A DNA stretch of 64,000 nt from Verpa conica (Eukaryota; Ascomycota; Pezizomycetes; Pezizales; Morchellaceae): contig JAUFSD010000012.1 of assembly GCA_033030425.1 (NCBI GenBank), positions 186,001 to 250,000 on the forward strand, written 5' to 3'. The position numbers were made by a program, and so were the translations under genes. Below are positions 11,501 through 22,913 of this stretch, piece by piece; within the stretch, counting starts at the first letter, position 1; each line of letters opens with the position of its first letter. The notes under the pieces are model-generated. The model saw only the letters and a program-made list of their open reading frames with translations, searched no databases and was not told the DNA's origin.

Positions 11501-14500
11501 GAGGTCTCTGTACACGTCGAGAGGTAAATAATCACTTACGTCCGAAATACTAATAAAATATTCCTGCAATGCTAGCGCTCATCAACTATTGTGGTTAGTA
11601 TTGTATTGGATCAAATTTTCTCTGCCCGCTGAGACCCTACAAGCGAGATTTTATGCATGTAGTTTTTTTTTTACTTTTTTTACTTTTTTCTCTCTATTTC
11701 TTTCGCGCTGCCGGTTCGGATCCTCTTACTAAATCCTCTTTTCAGGATGTGGTTAGATCTAGAGATCTCTTTTTCCTTTCGCGGGCTCTAACACGTACCC
11801 TAGTTAGGTGTAACGGGGTGAACAGCCTTTGTGATACCTGATTGATATCTAAGCATATACAGGCTAATAAGTACCTACATTCTATGTAGTACGAAAGGCG
11901 CATGGCGTTTCGGCGCTGTTGCAGTGCGTAATAAAGTGACTTGGAGAAATGTAGCATCGCTCTCCAAGATAAGTGATTGGGCCTTATTAGAGGATCGCTC
12001 GGAACCTGGAGCGAAAAGTACATAAGCGTCATTACGAAAAGCGAGGGAGTCGGAGACTGCCTTTAGCAGCCTTTTGGTCCTCGAACGGATAGCCGAAGAG
12101 ATTTGCCGGGGGTGTCGGAGCGCTAGGGGGAAGCGGTTTTCTACTCTGGCCCACAGAGCAGTAAAGAACTCTATCCCCATGAAAGGGTAGTTTTTTAGGG
12201 AGTCTTATAATAACTCCAGGCTTGGTTTATTCCTCAGTACGCGCGTCTGCCATCAATTGCAGGACACGTAGGTTAGGACGCACATCGCCGCTGGAGCTTG
12301 GAGGACCTTTGACTAGGTCTGACGGAACGCTACATCTACTACGCCGTTTCTCTACTCTGTTCGTTTATGAGGGCCGCATTTAGCCAGGTCTGATCAGGCT
12401 GTGCACGTGTGCTCTCGACACCCCTATTCGGCTGAATATGGAGTAATATAGAAAGTCAATTGAGAATATGAGAACTTGTGATTTGGGCACAAATTTCTGC
12501 TGACTACGCCTTCATACAACTTGGAAAGTCTATATTTTTCAGGCAAGTTTTAGATTGGATAATAAAGTTGCCCCATTGGGTTTAGGATATATTGTTTTCC
12601 CTTCCCGAGTGCGGGTTCACGGGTGAGGGGTTGTAGGTTCCGACCGAGTATTGCTCAAGCTTCAAGTTGCGAGTCTGGGAGTTAGCAGTGACACCTGGGC
12701 AAGCACGTTAAAAAGATAGTAGTCGCGAGACAAAAGAGAAGAGGAACTCGGGGACTTGAGACTCCGAATCCTTTGTGGACTGGTCCTTCGCTGCCCAAAC
12801 CGACCCCACCTTTCTGTTGTTGAACCCTTCCACCGGGTTTTCAGCGATGTCACATTACTTACATGGCCTTTCCCCTGTTCTGCCCCGCGGTTACCAGAGC
12901 CCCCGAGATGCAAGCCTCTAGCTCTGTCCCTAAAATAGGTCCTCTCACGCAATTCAGGGGATTGAAGAGTAATCCTTGGAAGCCCACTCTGGTTTTCCAC
13001 TGCAACCTGGAGGAAAAGTATACTCCATCGAACAACAAAGTCGTAATCATTGCCTCGTTATCTTTGTCATCTGGGTTTCAATCTCTGTATGATACAATAG
13101 ATGGGTGAGAAGAGAGGGGGGTTTGACGGATCACCACCCGTATCCCCTTTCTTTTCGTTCGTTCCTTCCAAAAGAGATGTTTGTCACAGTACCGCAATCA
13201 GTTAGGTAAGGATGCAGCTGTTTCCCTGAGCAACGCCCGCCATCCCCACCGCCCAAGGGTCCAAGGGCTCAATGGAGGTACTCTCCTTAAACGCCAATGT
13301 GGGAAAGAAAAGTTACATCCACCTCGTGGGCGCCAGGCAGGTTCCAGTGCGCAACCGCCGTAACTGACGTCTGGCACCGCCTGGCACCGTCTCTCGGCTA
13401 AGCCAAGATCAAGGGAGGTCCCTGGGAGAGAGCCATCTGACCTCTGACCTCTTGGGGTCTCTGCCAGTCTGTGCAGTAGGGACCCTGGGATAACGTACCC
13501 TTCTGTCTCTCCTCCATCGTAGTCTCGCCACCTTCGCTCGTTATCCAAATACAGTACACTCGCTTCACCAACGTTCTCAGGTGTGAATAAGGAGAGGGAG
13601 TTACTATCCCATCTACAGTCATTCGTTTTCTACAGAGCAGTACTCCTTGAGTCACCCTCCCGGTCATTCTACGTATTCATCTTCCCTGGTGCTTCAGTTA
13701 TCCCCCCCCCGGCTACTTACTCGTACTGCTCGCTGTTGCACCCGTAAACTGGCTGTGCGATTGCGATTCCACGCATCTTTCCGTTTATTGCTTTTTATTC
13801 CGCCCGGCTTCCTGCTGCCTTTTTTTTTATACATTCAGCAGTGTAAAACGTGGATCAGGAAACTTCCAGCCAATCCTAACTGTTTGCCGATTCACGATTC
13901 AATTTAGGTTGAGCGAATCTCTGCTACACAGCAGATTTGCCTTGTGCCCAGTTCCTACATCTAGAACTGGGAGAAAAAAAAGGAAGAGGTCGGAGTAGCC
14001 CACAGCTCACACTGCATTCAAGCACCCCCCAGTACAATTTCCTGCTACACCACCCTCCTAGATCTGTTTTTCCAAAACGGACGTCAACCAATAGATTTTG
14101 GACTTGAAAGCCAGTAAAATAGTGAGAGCCTCCTTTGGCTCCTACTACAGCCTCGTTCTATTCATATAGTCACTCGCTTCCTCTTCCTCTTCTTTAACCC
14201 CTTCACTCGCTTTTTTTTTGGTACATTCGTTAGACCTCGAGAAAAAGGTTACTTTTGGAACTGTCTGTTCTGTCGATCGTAGCTGATTAAGTTGCCTGGG
14301 TACGTAGGCCTCAATATGTTGCTCATCCATGTCTGTACCAGTCGAACCGTGGGTTGAAAGCTGACTGGGTCCCGGTTTTCCAGTTTCCCCATTCCAAAAG
14401 ACGACTTCCGCCATCATCTTTCAGAGATCGTGCAGCAAGTGACCAGGAACCAAGCAATCACGACAGACTAATTGTCGTACTTACGCAATTCGGAAACCAG

Positions 14501-14814
14501 TAATAATTGCTAGCCCCAGCCCTACTGTATCCTACCGGTTCTCCGACGCCCAGTAGCTGTGTGTTTCGGCCACTTAGAGTAGACACATCGGACATCTGAG
14601 ACACGGGATAACCAGCGATAGCGGTGGCCTTATAAATAACGGTGGGAACGGTTTTTGAAAAGGAAACCAGCATTCAAAATTTCGGAGTTTCGTTCTCGAC
14701 ATAGAGGCATTCTTTGGCCTGTAATTGCGCTTTGAGGGGAGCCAAATCTCCAGAGGCTGTCCTAAGAATTAGTTACGACCAGCACCGAAGGGAGTTCTTG
14801 AAGCAATACCAACA
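8595..14814. other. 6.2-kb gene-empty spacer between divergent chitin synthase and activator genes
   Basis: It must contain both promoters and 5' leaders. The longest open frames (for example 9085-9567 minus) are arginine/serine/leucine-rich, lack family resemblance and have no splice-consistent continuation. GC content changes along the stretch (AT-rich around 10.9-11.6 kb, more GC-rich around 13.2-13.7 kb), which could reflect old inserted sequence. I could not define terminal repeats or a coding domain. Confidence 0.5.
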
Positions 14815-17166
14815 ATGGCGACTGCTGTATCACGCAACGAAGGCTACCAAGCAGGGATCCCTGCATCCCCAGTGTCTTCAAGAAACTCTATGAGCTCCAC
14901 AAACCGCAAGCCCCTTTCTCCAACGTCACCTATCTATGCAAAACAGCAAAGATTTACCTCAAGCGATGGCTACACGGACGAAGATACACATCAAAGCCCC
15001 TACCCCTCGCCTAGGCATGCCCAGCCCGATTGGACGACGCAAGGGTCTGCCCAACAATATCAGCAGCAATTGCCCACCTTTCATGGACGTGTACAGTCCG
15101 TACAGTCTCTTGATTCACGCGACCTTCAGACTCCATCACCCGACCTCGCACTTGAACTTGACCGTCGTAGAGAACTTGACCCTCCGATACAACCACCTCT
15201 TACCTCCCCCATCTTCAGATCACAGGCAACCTATCAAGCTGGACCGATGCCCCAACCACAGTCTGCTATCATATCTTCTGGAGAGAGTCCACGTTCATCT
15301 AAGAGCTCGTCAGATTTTGGGGATCATGTAGTTCCTGGGCAGGAGTCTCCAATAAGCCAGGTATCGTCGAGAGAAAGTCAAGGGAAACTGCAATCGCAAC
15401 ATCATTACCACCATCAACAATTTACGGAGAATGGTAATAATAGTTATCGGGAGCGGAATGGCAGCGGGCCCTTCGTCGGGAATAACTTTCGGGAACGGAA
15501 TGGTAGTGTGCCTCTGATAGGGCATAACTATCAAGAACGGAATGGTAGTGGGCCACTTGCCGTGAATGGGGCGCCTCAATATACGAGACGGAACTCTGCA
15601 TCGCCAACACTATCTGGTGGACAGAATAAGGACGGAAATGGAAGACATTTACAAGCCCCATCACCGCAATACCTCACAGTCTCGAGACCTTCGTCGATGT
15701 ATTCGGCTTTGTCAGCGGATGGCCGAATGAGAGCTCCAGGGTCTCCAAATTCTCACCAACGAGCTGTCAGCGCGCACTCTTCTTATGACAGTCGGTTATC
15801 GTCTTATACAGATTTGACACAACCTGCGCACCACCAAGCACAAACCCCAGTAGCTTCATTTGACAATTCTCATCTGAGGGAGCAGGTTGGCGTGAATGCA
15901 TCGCTGCTTACAAACAAACAGACGCTGGAAATGTATCGGACAAACGCGAAGAAGTCGCAAGATCCTAGACTGCAATACGAGCTGGCTGTATTTATGATAC
16001 AAGCTGCACAGCAGCAAGATACAGGCCCTGCTTCCCCGAGAGGCTCTGGAGGAGCAAGAGATTTGGAGAACCCTTATGTAGATAATGCATCCAAGAACGA
16101 GCTCTTGCGGGAAGCCAGGTCAATCCTAGAACGGCTCTGTGGAAAAATGGCGCAAGCACAGTACTACCTCGCAGACGCATATGCTTCTGGACTCTTCACT
16201 AAAGGGAAGGAAGAGAATGATAAAGCATTCCCACTGTTTGTTGCCGCATCGAAGCATGGACACGCGGAAGCAGGTTATCGTGCAGCACTTTGCTATGAGT
16301 TTGGTTGGGGTTGTCGAAAGGATCCTGCAAAGTCTGTTCAATTCTATCGGCAGTCAGCAAGTAAAAATCATCCAGGAGCAATGACACGGCTCGGGATGGC
16401 ATGCCTCCGCTCAGATCTTGGTCTTCAGGGCCGGTATAAGGAGGGCGTGAAGTGGCTCAAACGTGCTACAGACGTTGCAGATGAACAGTACCCAAATGCG
16501 CCATATGAGCTCGCATGCATGCACGAGACAGGGTTCGGTGACGATGTCTTCCAGGACCCAACTTACGCTGCACAGTTATTCACACAGGCCGCTGAACTTG
16601 GTCATACCGACGCATATTACCGGATGGGCGATGCGTATGAGCACGGAAAACTGAATTGTCCCCGGGACGCTGCATTAAGTGTGCACTTTTATACCGGTGC
16701 CGCGCAGAGAGGACATCCGATGGCCATGATGGCACTGTGCGCTTGGTATCTTGTTGGTGCTGAGCCAGTGTTAGATAAGAACGAGGATGAGGCCTACCAA
16801 TGGGCGTTGAAGGCTTCTGAGTCTGGTACGTACTTTTTTGTACTTTTGGTTTTAGTTGTTTGGTAATATTAACGTCATATAATAGGTCTTCCTAAAGCGG
16901 AGTATGCCGTTGGATATTTTACCGAGATGGGCATTGGCTGCCGCAGAGACCCGCTAGAGGCTAACGTGTGGTACGTGAAGGCGGCTGAGCATGGTGACCA
17001 ACGCGCTGTAGCAAGGTTAAAGGTCATCCACGAAGCAGCATCAGGGGCGCCTCCGACGAAAAAGAGCAAAAAGAAGGAGAAGGAGAAGGAGAAAGATAAG
17101 GACAAGCCAAGGGTCCTAGAGAAAAAGCACCATGATGGTGACGATAAGGACTGTGTAATAATGTGA
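14815..17166 (+). CDS. SKT5: Chitin synthase activator, Sel1-repeat protein (Skt5/Chs4 type) with C-terminal CAAX box
   Basis: Two exons, 14815-16825 and 16886-17166 (60-nt intron, GTACGT donor), give 763 residues. The first ~400 residues are disordered and rich in Ser, Pro and Gln. Residues ~427-725 hold about seven Sel1-type TPR-like repeats, with signatures such as AQYYLADAY, AGYRAALCYEFGWG, AYYRMGDAYEHG and AEYAVGYFTEMGIG. A Lys/Glu-rich linker leads to the terminal Cys-Val-Ile-Met, a prenylation motif of the same form as in yeast Chs4. In yeast this protein binds and activates Chs3 at the plasma membrane; the same role is inferred here. It lies divergent to the class IV chitin synthase. 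The start ATG lies in a good context after AACA. Confidence 0.92.
15439..15564 (+). repeat. Three 42-nt in-frame repeats (14 residues each) within the activator gene
   Basis: Three adjacent units at 15439-15480, 15481-15522 and 15523-15564 encode variants of N-x-Y/F-R-E-R-N-G-S-x-P-x-x-G (residues ~209-250). They lie in the disordered N-terminal half, so they probably vary in number between strains. Confidence 0.8.
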
Positions 17167-18081
17167 GGTTACGATGGGGACGAGTTTTTCTCTTTTAAAC
17201 GATTACTACAAAAGATTTCAGTCTCTTTTATTTCGGTGTCTTCATTTCTGTTTGTGCATTTGGTTATTTTCACGCTTATGCTTTATTATACCTTTTTATA
17301 GTTGGAGATTCGGAACACTCATTTTTTGTCTAGTTGGGTCATTTTATTATCCCTTTTGGTATGCGGGGGCCCAGGGTCATTTTTGTTTACTTTATTTGGT
17401 GCATGAGATTTACGGTGCGTATGGGCGTCGCTTTATTTGTATTTTCTTCTTTCCTTGAGAGTCCTAAAAGTGGGCCTTTATGCATACCTTATTATGCGTT
17501 TTGATGTGAAGGTCTATAGAGTGTATTAATTTTCATATTTATTTTCTTATTATATTTTTTCATACCTTGTTGAGTTTTCTTTATAGCTGAGATGCGTTTT
17601 AGCATAAGTTTTGGGGGGTTTCACAGTCTATATCTAAGGTGTATTTAGGCGATGTTAATTGTTGATTATTCCTTGTCACTATTTCATGTGCACTTGCAAT
17701 TTAGATGATATATTCTTGATGTTTGCTTATATTTATGCGTTTGAGGTTATTTCTAAGGGTGGTGACTTTTAAGGATTTTTTTCCTGGCTAGATAAGTAGG
17801 TCGCCAGTTAACGTTATACCTATGGCGCTAAGCTCTCATGAGTAGTCATCGTTTCTCACTCGTCTGACTCAAACAGTATTAGTCACTCTTATTGGCCTAT
17901 TAAAATAGAATGCTCAAGATTGTCTTTTTATCTATTTCCTTTTACGCTCCCCCCTGACTTTAAATTCTAGATACTTACAGGGTTATATTCTCCTTTAGAG
18001 TAGATGATCTCTATAACTATTCCCCAAGTTTCACATATTCTGCTCTAATCCTAGGCATACCCTGCTAACTCTCGAATATCT
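17167..18081. other. T-rich 3' flank of activator gene
   Basis: Strongly T-rich on the plus strand, as expected for the 3' UTR and terminator region of the activator gene. No gene is seen. Confidence 0.6.
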
Positions 18082-18883
18082 TTACCCACCGAAAACGAAC
18101 TCAGTATCCAAGAATTCTATAACCCCTCTTGCCTCTGCATCATCTAGGACCTCTAGAGAATGTTCATTTGCACCGTGTGCAAGTTCTTGTAGTGACGGGA
18201 ATAGGGAGTGGAGGACTAGCGTAGCTGTTATATCACCGTCAGAAATGTGTAAAAGTAAAGTCAAGAGCAGGGATGTAAGTGGTGAAACCAACTATGAGAC
18301 GACAGATTTGAATTATTATTGGTCATGAGGGATAGCATTCGTGCTGGTGTCCAGTTTGCTTGGGTCTGTATAGGTCTTAGTCATTGACTCTGGAAGGGGA
18401 TTAGGGATAGAGAAAGTAGTTGTTACTTCAGCTTCAAGAGTGACCTGTGTAGTGGCAGTGTTGAAATCCTTTACCAGACTTTCGAGAGCTTTTTGGAGAT
18501 CTTGTAGTGTAAATAGAGGGATGAGATATACTGGTTCTACGAAGGTATTTTCGAGTCTATCGTCAACTTAAGGATTAGTAATTAAAAAAAGACTCATAGA
18601 GTTTATGAGGTGGTAAAATTTACAAAAGTTGGAATTCCCACACCCCACTCCCGAGAAAAATGATGAAAATGGCATCTGTACTCTCTACGCTTTGCATGGC
18701 TCTATCAATCCTCTTAAGGCAGTCTGTTGAATCATCGCTATCAGAAATAAGTAAGACAGAGATGCCACCTGGGAGCTTTAAGTCGGTTGTTGTGAGTGTA
18801 TTGGATTCTACTAGACGGAGGTTGGTGAGAGAGGGAAGAGCGGCAGACCAGGGGTTGCGGGAGCGAAGAGTTGATGAGAACAT
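18082..18883 (-). CDS. Small unknown protein, three exons
   Basis: I do not recognise this gene. Three minus-strand exons fit in phase: 18883-18624 (ATG), 18556-18475 and 18291-18082 (TAA), giving 183 residues. Intron 1 has a GTAAAT donor, a TACTAAT-like branch and a TAG acceptor, and it joins the two flanking frames exactly. Intron 2 is less certain: the donor may be GTAAAG at 18474, or a later GTC after the codons for TATTQ; both keep phase. The protein has a beta-rich first half (ISVLLISDSDD, AIFIIFLGSG) and a helical Leu-rich second half. About 20 coding-like residues precede the ATG in the same frame (TPNPPRIITTTGHVSPIETI) behind a stop codon, so an upstream exon may be missed or the gene may be 5'-truncated. 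Confidence 0.45.
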
Positions 18884-19473
18884 GATTGTTTCAATTGGAG
18901 AAACATGGCCGGTAGTGGTAATTATGCGAGGTGGGTTGGGTGTGGCGTAAGTGGATCACAGCCTATCACTCGAAACCACTATCATCGTATGATTTATTTA
19001 AACGTCATCGGTAGTTTACCATTAGCGCTGTAAAAGTCTTTCCGGTATAAGCCCCTTACGATTTGTGTCATAGTTTCTGGTATCAGGTAATAAACCTATT
19101 GTATTTCTAGCCTTGTACGTGGTGTTTGGGGATCTAGGGAGTTCTTGGCTAAGGTTAGGTGATAGGCTGGTGTTGCTACTCTAATATGCCTACCTTACTT
19201 TGTCAATGCCTTTTACACTTGGAGAAGAACTGGTATTCGTCATGTTATCTATTGGTGCATATGGCTAGCGATAAAATAAAGATAAAAGGAGAGAAATAAA
19301 GAGAATATTCCTACGAAAATGTGTAATAAAATCCCTTTAGAACATAAAAAATAAAGGGAGGGCTTTAAGTGCTTTTTCGTGCTAATATAAATTCCCCCAT
19401 ACAACATACAAAGTGACTAAAATCAACCATAATAGTAATAGTCATTCCTAACTTTGTCAGAAGATCTTAATCC
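18884..19473. other. Intergenic, no supported gene
   Basis: AT-rich spacer, purine-rich near 19270-19360. It should hold the 3' flank of the repeat zinc-finger gene and the promoter of the small unknown gene. Confidence 0.6.
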
Positions 19474-22389
19474 TTAGTGTTTTTGTGCTCTAGCCATCTC
19501 TTCAATAATAGCATCGTACTTTGCCTGTGCCTCTTTACGTTTCTGCTTTATTGTCTTCTTTGGGACAGGTACTGGGCTTGTGTACCCATCGTCATACTCA
19601 TCATACTCGTCGTGCTTCGGGGTATTCTCAGCGGCTGGCTCTTGAGCCTTGTGTTTAGTACTGAAAGTTCCAATGGTTTCAGAATCCTTCGGGAGTTTTA
19701 CACCACCTTCCTGCTCATACCACTCTTCACCTTCTTCACCTTTACCGGAATAAGGCCTGATACAAGTCTCTTCGCCGATCTCGACACCTCCATCATCGTT
19801 GCTAGGCAAGAACCTCGTGAGGAATGCTTCTGATTTCTTCTTTTCTGCTACAGCCTTATCTTGGCTGTAATATTTGGTAAGATGCTCAACCGTTTTATCC
19901 ATTTCCCTGGCCGTAGTCTCCCTGTTTTTTTTACGGCTTACTGCCCTCTTTTGATGTTCCAGTTCTCTATCTCCAACATTTTTCAGGTGATTTAAAGCGA
20001 GATTTTCGACTATATGGTCCATGTTATTAATAGCAAGGTCTCTACTCTGCTGCCTTCCGGTAATACTCCTGTAGCGCTCCTGTTCGTTCTCGCCAATATC
20101 CTGTATGTAGTCCATAACGAGGGTATCAACTAGGGTATCGTCTTTCAGAGTAGCCAATTTTTTGCTTTGCTTTATACCAGTAATTTTCCTTTGACGCTCC
20201 TGTAGTTTCTCACTGACCTCTTGGAAGTGGTCCATCACCATACTGTCGACAATATCCTCCTCTTCTATCCCCATACCTGTCAGCTTCTTGGCCTGAATAT
20301 GCCCAAGAGTCTTTCTTTGGTGTTCTCGAGCCCTTTCTTCGACCTCTTGATTATGAACCATCGCCAAATCACCAACTATATCATCCATCTCAAGATCGGC
20401 AATTTTCTTACTCTGAAGCTTACCCTCCGTCTTCCGATAGTACTCCTCTCTTCTTTCACCTATCTCCTGGCTATGATCCATTACAAAATCATCAACTATA
20501 TCATCCATCTTGAGACGGGTCAGTTCCTTGTTTTGTATCCTTCCTGTATTCCTCCTACGGTGTTCCTCCTCCTTCTCGTAGACTTCCTGAATATGATCCA
20601 TTGCTAAATTTTCGACAAAGTCCCCCATCCTCAAGTCATTCAATTCCTTATTCTGAAATTTGCCCGCTATCTTCCTATAACGTTCCTCCTCCCTCTCACC
20701 AATTTCTTGGCTATGATCCATAGCAATATTATCAACTATATCCTCCATCCTCAAGAGGTTTAGCTCCTTAGTCTGTTTCTTTCCTACGGTTGTCCTATAT
20801 TTCTCTGCTCCTCTCTCGCATACCTCCTGAGAGTGATCCATAGCAACATCATCAACCATATCATCCATCCTCAAATTATTAAGCTGCTTAGTCTGTTCTT
20901 TCCCGATATTCTTACGGTGCCTTTCCTGGTACTTGTCTTCAATGTTGAATTCATGATCGATGGCAATGTCTTCAAGTGTATCCTCAAAGAACAATTTGTT
21001 CTTGTGCTGTACGCTCGCTTTATCACGCTTCTCCTCATCCTGACGTAATTTAACTTCGAACAGGGTATCCATAATGAGAGAATCAATCTGTTCAGAGAGC
21101 TCCCTCTCAAACCTCTTTGCCTCAACGTTATAATCAGTTTGACCCATATCATTCTGCCAGCTTGCAACTGCAGCTTTACAGTCTTCTTTGGTCCATATGA
21201 CAGTATCCGGGATTAGGGCTTGTGGCGGGATGATGACTCCTCCTTTTTCCTCTTCTTCAGCGACCTCTTCGAAACGTTGCTGCCCAAACAACGTCTCATC
21301 TGCTGCAATATATGCCTCATAAACCGCGCGATCTGTCTCATACTGTGCTAACCGGGAAGCTTTACGTTTCTTTCCTTTTGAAAAACGCTTTCTCAAATCA
21401 ATTTGATCCTGTATCTTACGCTGGCGCTCAGCTTCGGCGGCAGCAATAGCAGCAGCAGCCTCATCCCTCAGTTTTTGGTTCTCAAAAGCTCTGTACTGTG
21501 CCATCTCTTCTTCATCATCGGAATCAGGAAGCCGAACATATGGCCCTTCATCTTCATCGCTAGGAGGATGAGGTCTTTTTGAACTGAAAGTTAGGGTATC
21601 CTCTTCTTCATCATCTCGGGCTTCCCCATACATCATACTTCCGGCGATACCATCAAGGTAAAGGTAATCTAAGAGCCCCCCCATACTGGAAGTGAATTTA
21701 GGCTTCTCCGGGAGAACGAATTTGAGCTGTGGGCATATACAATTAGGCTTCGTACATGGCTCAGGCGCTCTGGTCCGAGAAATACGACGACCAAGGTATT
21801 GACGATGGTTATGAACGAGGCTACTTATCTCAGCTTTAGTTCCAGAGACACTAAAGTACCCGAGACGTTCAGCTCTACTGGAGGAGAGTTTGAAGGGTTT
21901 GTGGGCTTGGCTCTCGAGAATGTGTCTTTCGTAGCCTTTCTCTGTTGGGAAATGTATTTTGCACGTGGGGCAGGAATGCTTATAAAATTTGTCGAGATAG
22001 TTTGAAGTGGATCTAGGGGGTGGCATGAGGTTGATGGGTTCTTCGTTTTTTCTTTGTTTGCCTTTTTGAGCTTGTATCAGAATTAGGTAAATAATGTATG
22101 TGGAGATGAAAGACAAACTTAGTTTAGGTGTTTGATCGGCAAACATATCTGTAACTCTAGCGGTATTTTCCACGCTGATGTGAGTGGCGCCCTTTGTTTC
22201 AAGGTTAACTTTCTTAGAGGGATTCTCTTTCAAAATACCGACTTCCGGTGTAGAGACTTCTAGGGACATTGGGTCTTCTAGTCCTGTGTAGAGATTGTCT
22301 AGAGGAGCCGATAGAGAACAGACATTGGAGCCTGATTCTTGTAATTCTGTTGCATCCAATGGACAATCAGCAGTAATAACGGGGTTCAT
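19474..22389 (-). CDS. C2H2 zinc-finger protein with ten 40-residue helical repeats
   Basis: A continuous 971-residue frame runs from ATG at 22387-22389 to the stop at 19474. A single C2H2 finger has Cys140, Cys143, His156 and His163 (C-x2-C-x12-H-x6-H). A second Cys-rich patch (CTKPNCICPQ) lies near residue 215. An acidic stretch and a Lys/Arg-rich helix follow at ~265-350, with a candidate nuclear signal (KGKKRKASR). Residues ~469-845 are ten tandem copies of a 40-residue charged helix carrying a recurrent V/A-M-D-H core. The tail is Glu/Asp-rich and ends in a basic helix. Residues 91-106 are oddly hydrophobic and correspond exactly to a candidate 48-nt intron (22118-22071). If it is spliced, the protein has 955 residues. 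I recognise no known family; a nuclear or nucleic-acid-binding role is only a guess from the finger and basic motifs. Confidence 0.75.
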   Translation of the reverse strand: MNPVITADCPLDATELQESGSNVCSLSAPLDNLYTGLEDPMSLEVSTPEVGILKENPSKKVNLETKGATHISVENTARVTDMFADQTPKLSLSFISTYIIYLILIQAQKGKQRKNEEPINLMPPPRSTSNYLDKFYKHSCPTCKIHFPTEKGYERHILESQAHKPFKLSSSRAERLGYFSVSGTKAEISSLVHNHRQYLGRRISRTRAPEPCTKPNCICPQLKFVLPEKPKFTSSMGGLLDYLYLDGIAGSMMYGEARDDEEEDTLTFSSKRPHPPSDEDEGPYVRLPDSDDEEEMAQYRAFENQKLRDEAAAAIAAAEAERQRKIQDQIDLRKRFSKGKKRKASRLAQYETDRAVYEAYIAADETLFGQQRFEEVAEEEEKGGVIIPPQALIPDTVIWTKEDCKAAVASWQNDMGQTDYNVEAKRFERELSEQIDSLIMDTLFEVKLRQDEEKRDKASVQHKNKLFFEDTLEDIAIDHEFNIEDKYQERHRKNIGKEQTKQLNNLRMDDMVDDVAMDHSQEVCERGAEKYRTTVGKKQTKELNLLRMEDIVDNIAMDHSQEIGEREEERYRKIAGKFQNKELNDLRMGDFVENLAMDHIQEVYEKEEEHRRRNTGRIQNKELTRLKMDDIVDDFVMDHSQEIGERREEYYRKTEGKLQSKKIADLEMDDIVGDLAMVHNQEVEERAREHQRKTLGHIQAKKLTGMGIEEEDIVDSMVMDHFQEVSEKLQERQRKITGIKQSKKLATLKDDTLVDTLVMDYIQDIGENEQERYRSITGRQQSRDLAINNMDHIVENLALNHLKNVGDRELEHQKRAVSRKKNRETTAREMDKTVEHLTKYYSQDKAVAEKKKSEAFLTRFLPSNDDGGVEIGEETCIRPYSGKGEEGEEWYEQEGGVKLPKDSETIGTFSTKHKAQEPAAENTPKHDEYDEYDDGYTSPVPVPKKTIKQKRKEAQAKYDAIIEEMARAQKH
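19855..20985 (-). repeat. Coding minisatellite, ten ~120-nt units
   Basis: Tandem units of 40 codons, one with a two-codon insertion, encode the consensus D-D-I-V-D-x-x-A-M-D-H-S-Q-E-V followed by E-R-x-x-E-x-x-R-K and K-x-Q-x-K-E-L-x-x-L-x-M. The central units are most alike and the outer ones most diverged, the usual pattern for unequal exchange inside an array. Confidence 0.85.
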
Positions 22390-22913
22390 TCTATCAAATT
22401 CTCAAAAAAGGTACCCTGTTCGCTAGAGTGTTTCCTTTTATGAATATACTAGTAGTGGAGTGAAGTGATGATAACAAAATAGGAGATAGATGAAGATAGA
22501 TGTTGTACACAATGGAGGGAGATGAAGGCCCTGATCAGATTTTAGGAGAGTTGCAGCATACATGTAGGGTTTTTGTGGGGGTGGGCATACATGTAAGGGA
22601 GCGTCAAAGTATGTAGTAAACTAAACAAAACATATAAGATCACTCGGCTCAAAGAACAGAATAGAGTGGAATTATTCTCCGTCTGGACACTTCCCATCGA
22701 CCCTGATAAGCGCTAGATAATTACATAAAATAGCCGTCTTGGTATTTACATATTGAAGCAAAGATAATACATTAACGGGGAACAAGAACTAAAAAACCCT
22801 CGGAAAAGAGAATCTGGAGATTTGAGAATAGAATAAGTAAAAGTTCATGTACAAACGGAGGGCTTAAAATTTATACAAAGATTTTCTTATGATAATAAAG
22901 ACGACGATGATAA
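22390..22913. other. Intergenic spacer
   Basis: Upstream of the repeat zinc-finger gene and downstream of the OPA3-like gene, both on the minus strand. I see no gene. Confidence 0.6.

Noticed and set aside
18660..18950. Plus-strand frame opposite the small unknown gene
   Set aside because: The minus-strand frame is supported by an exactly phased intron; the plus frame is its shadow.
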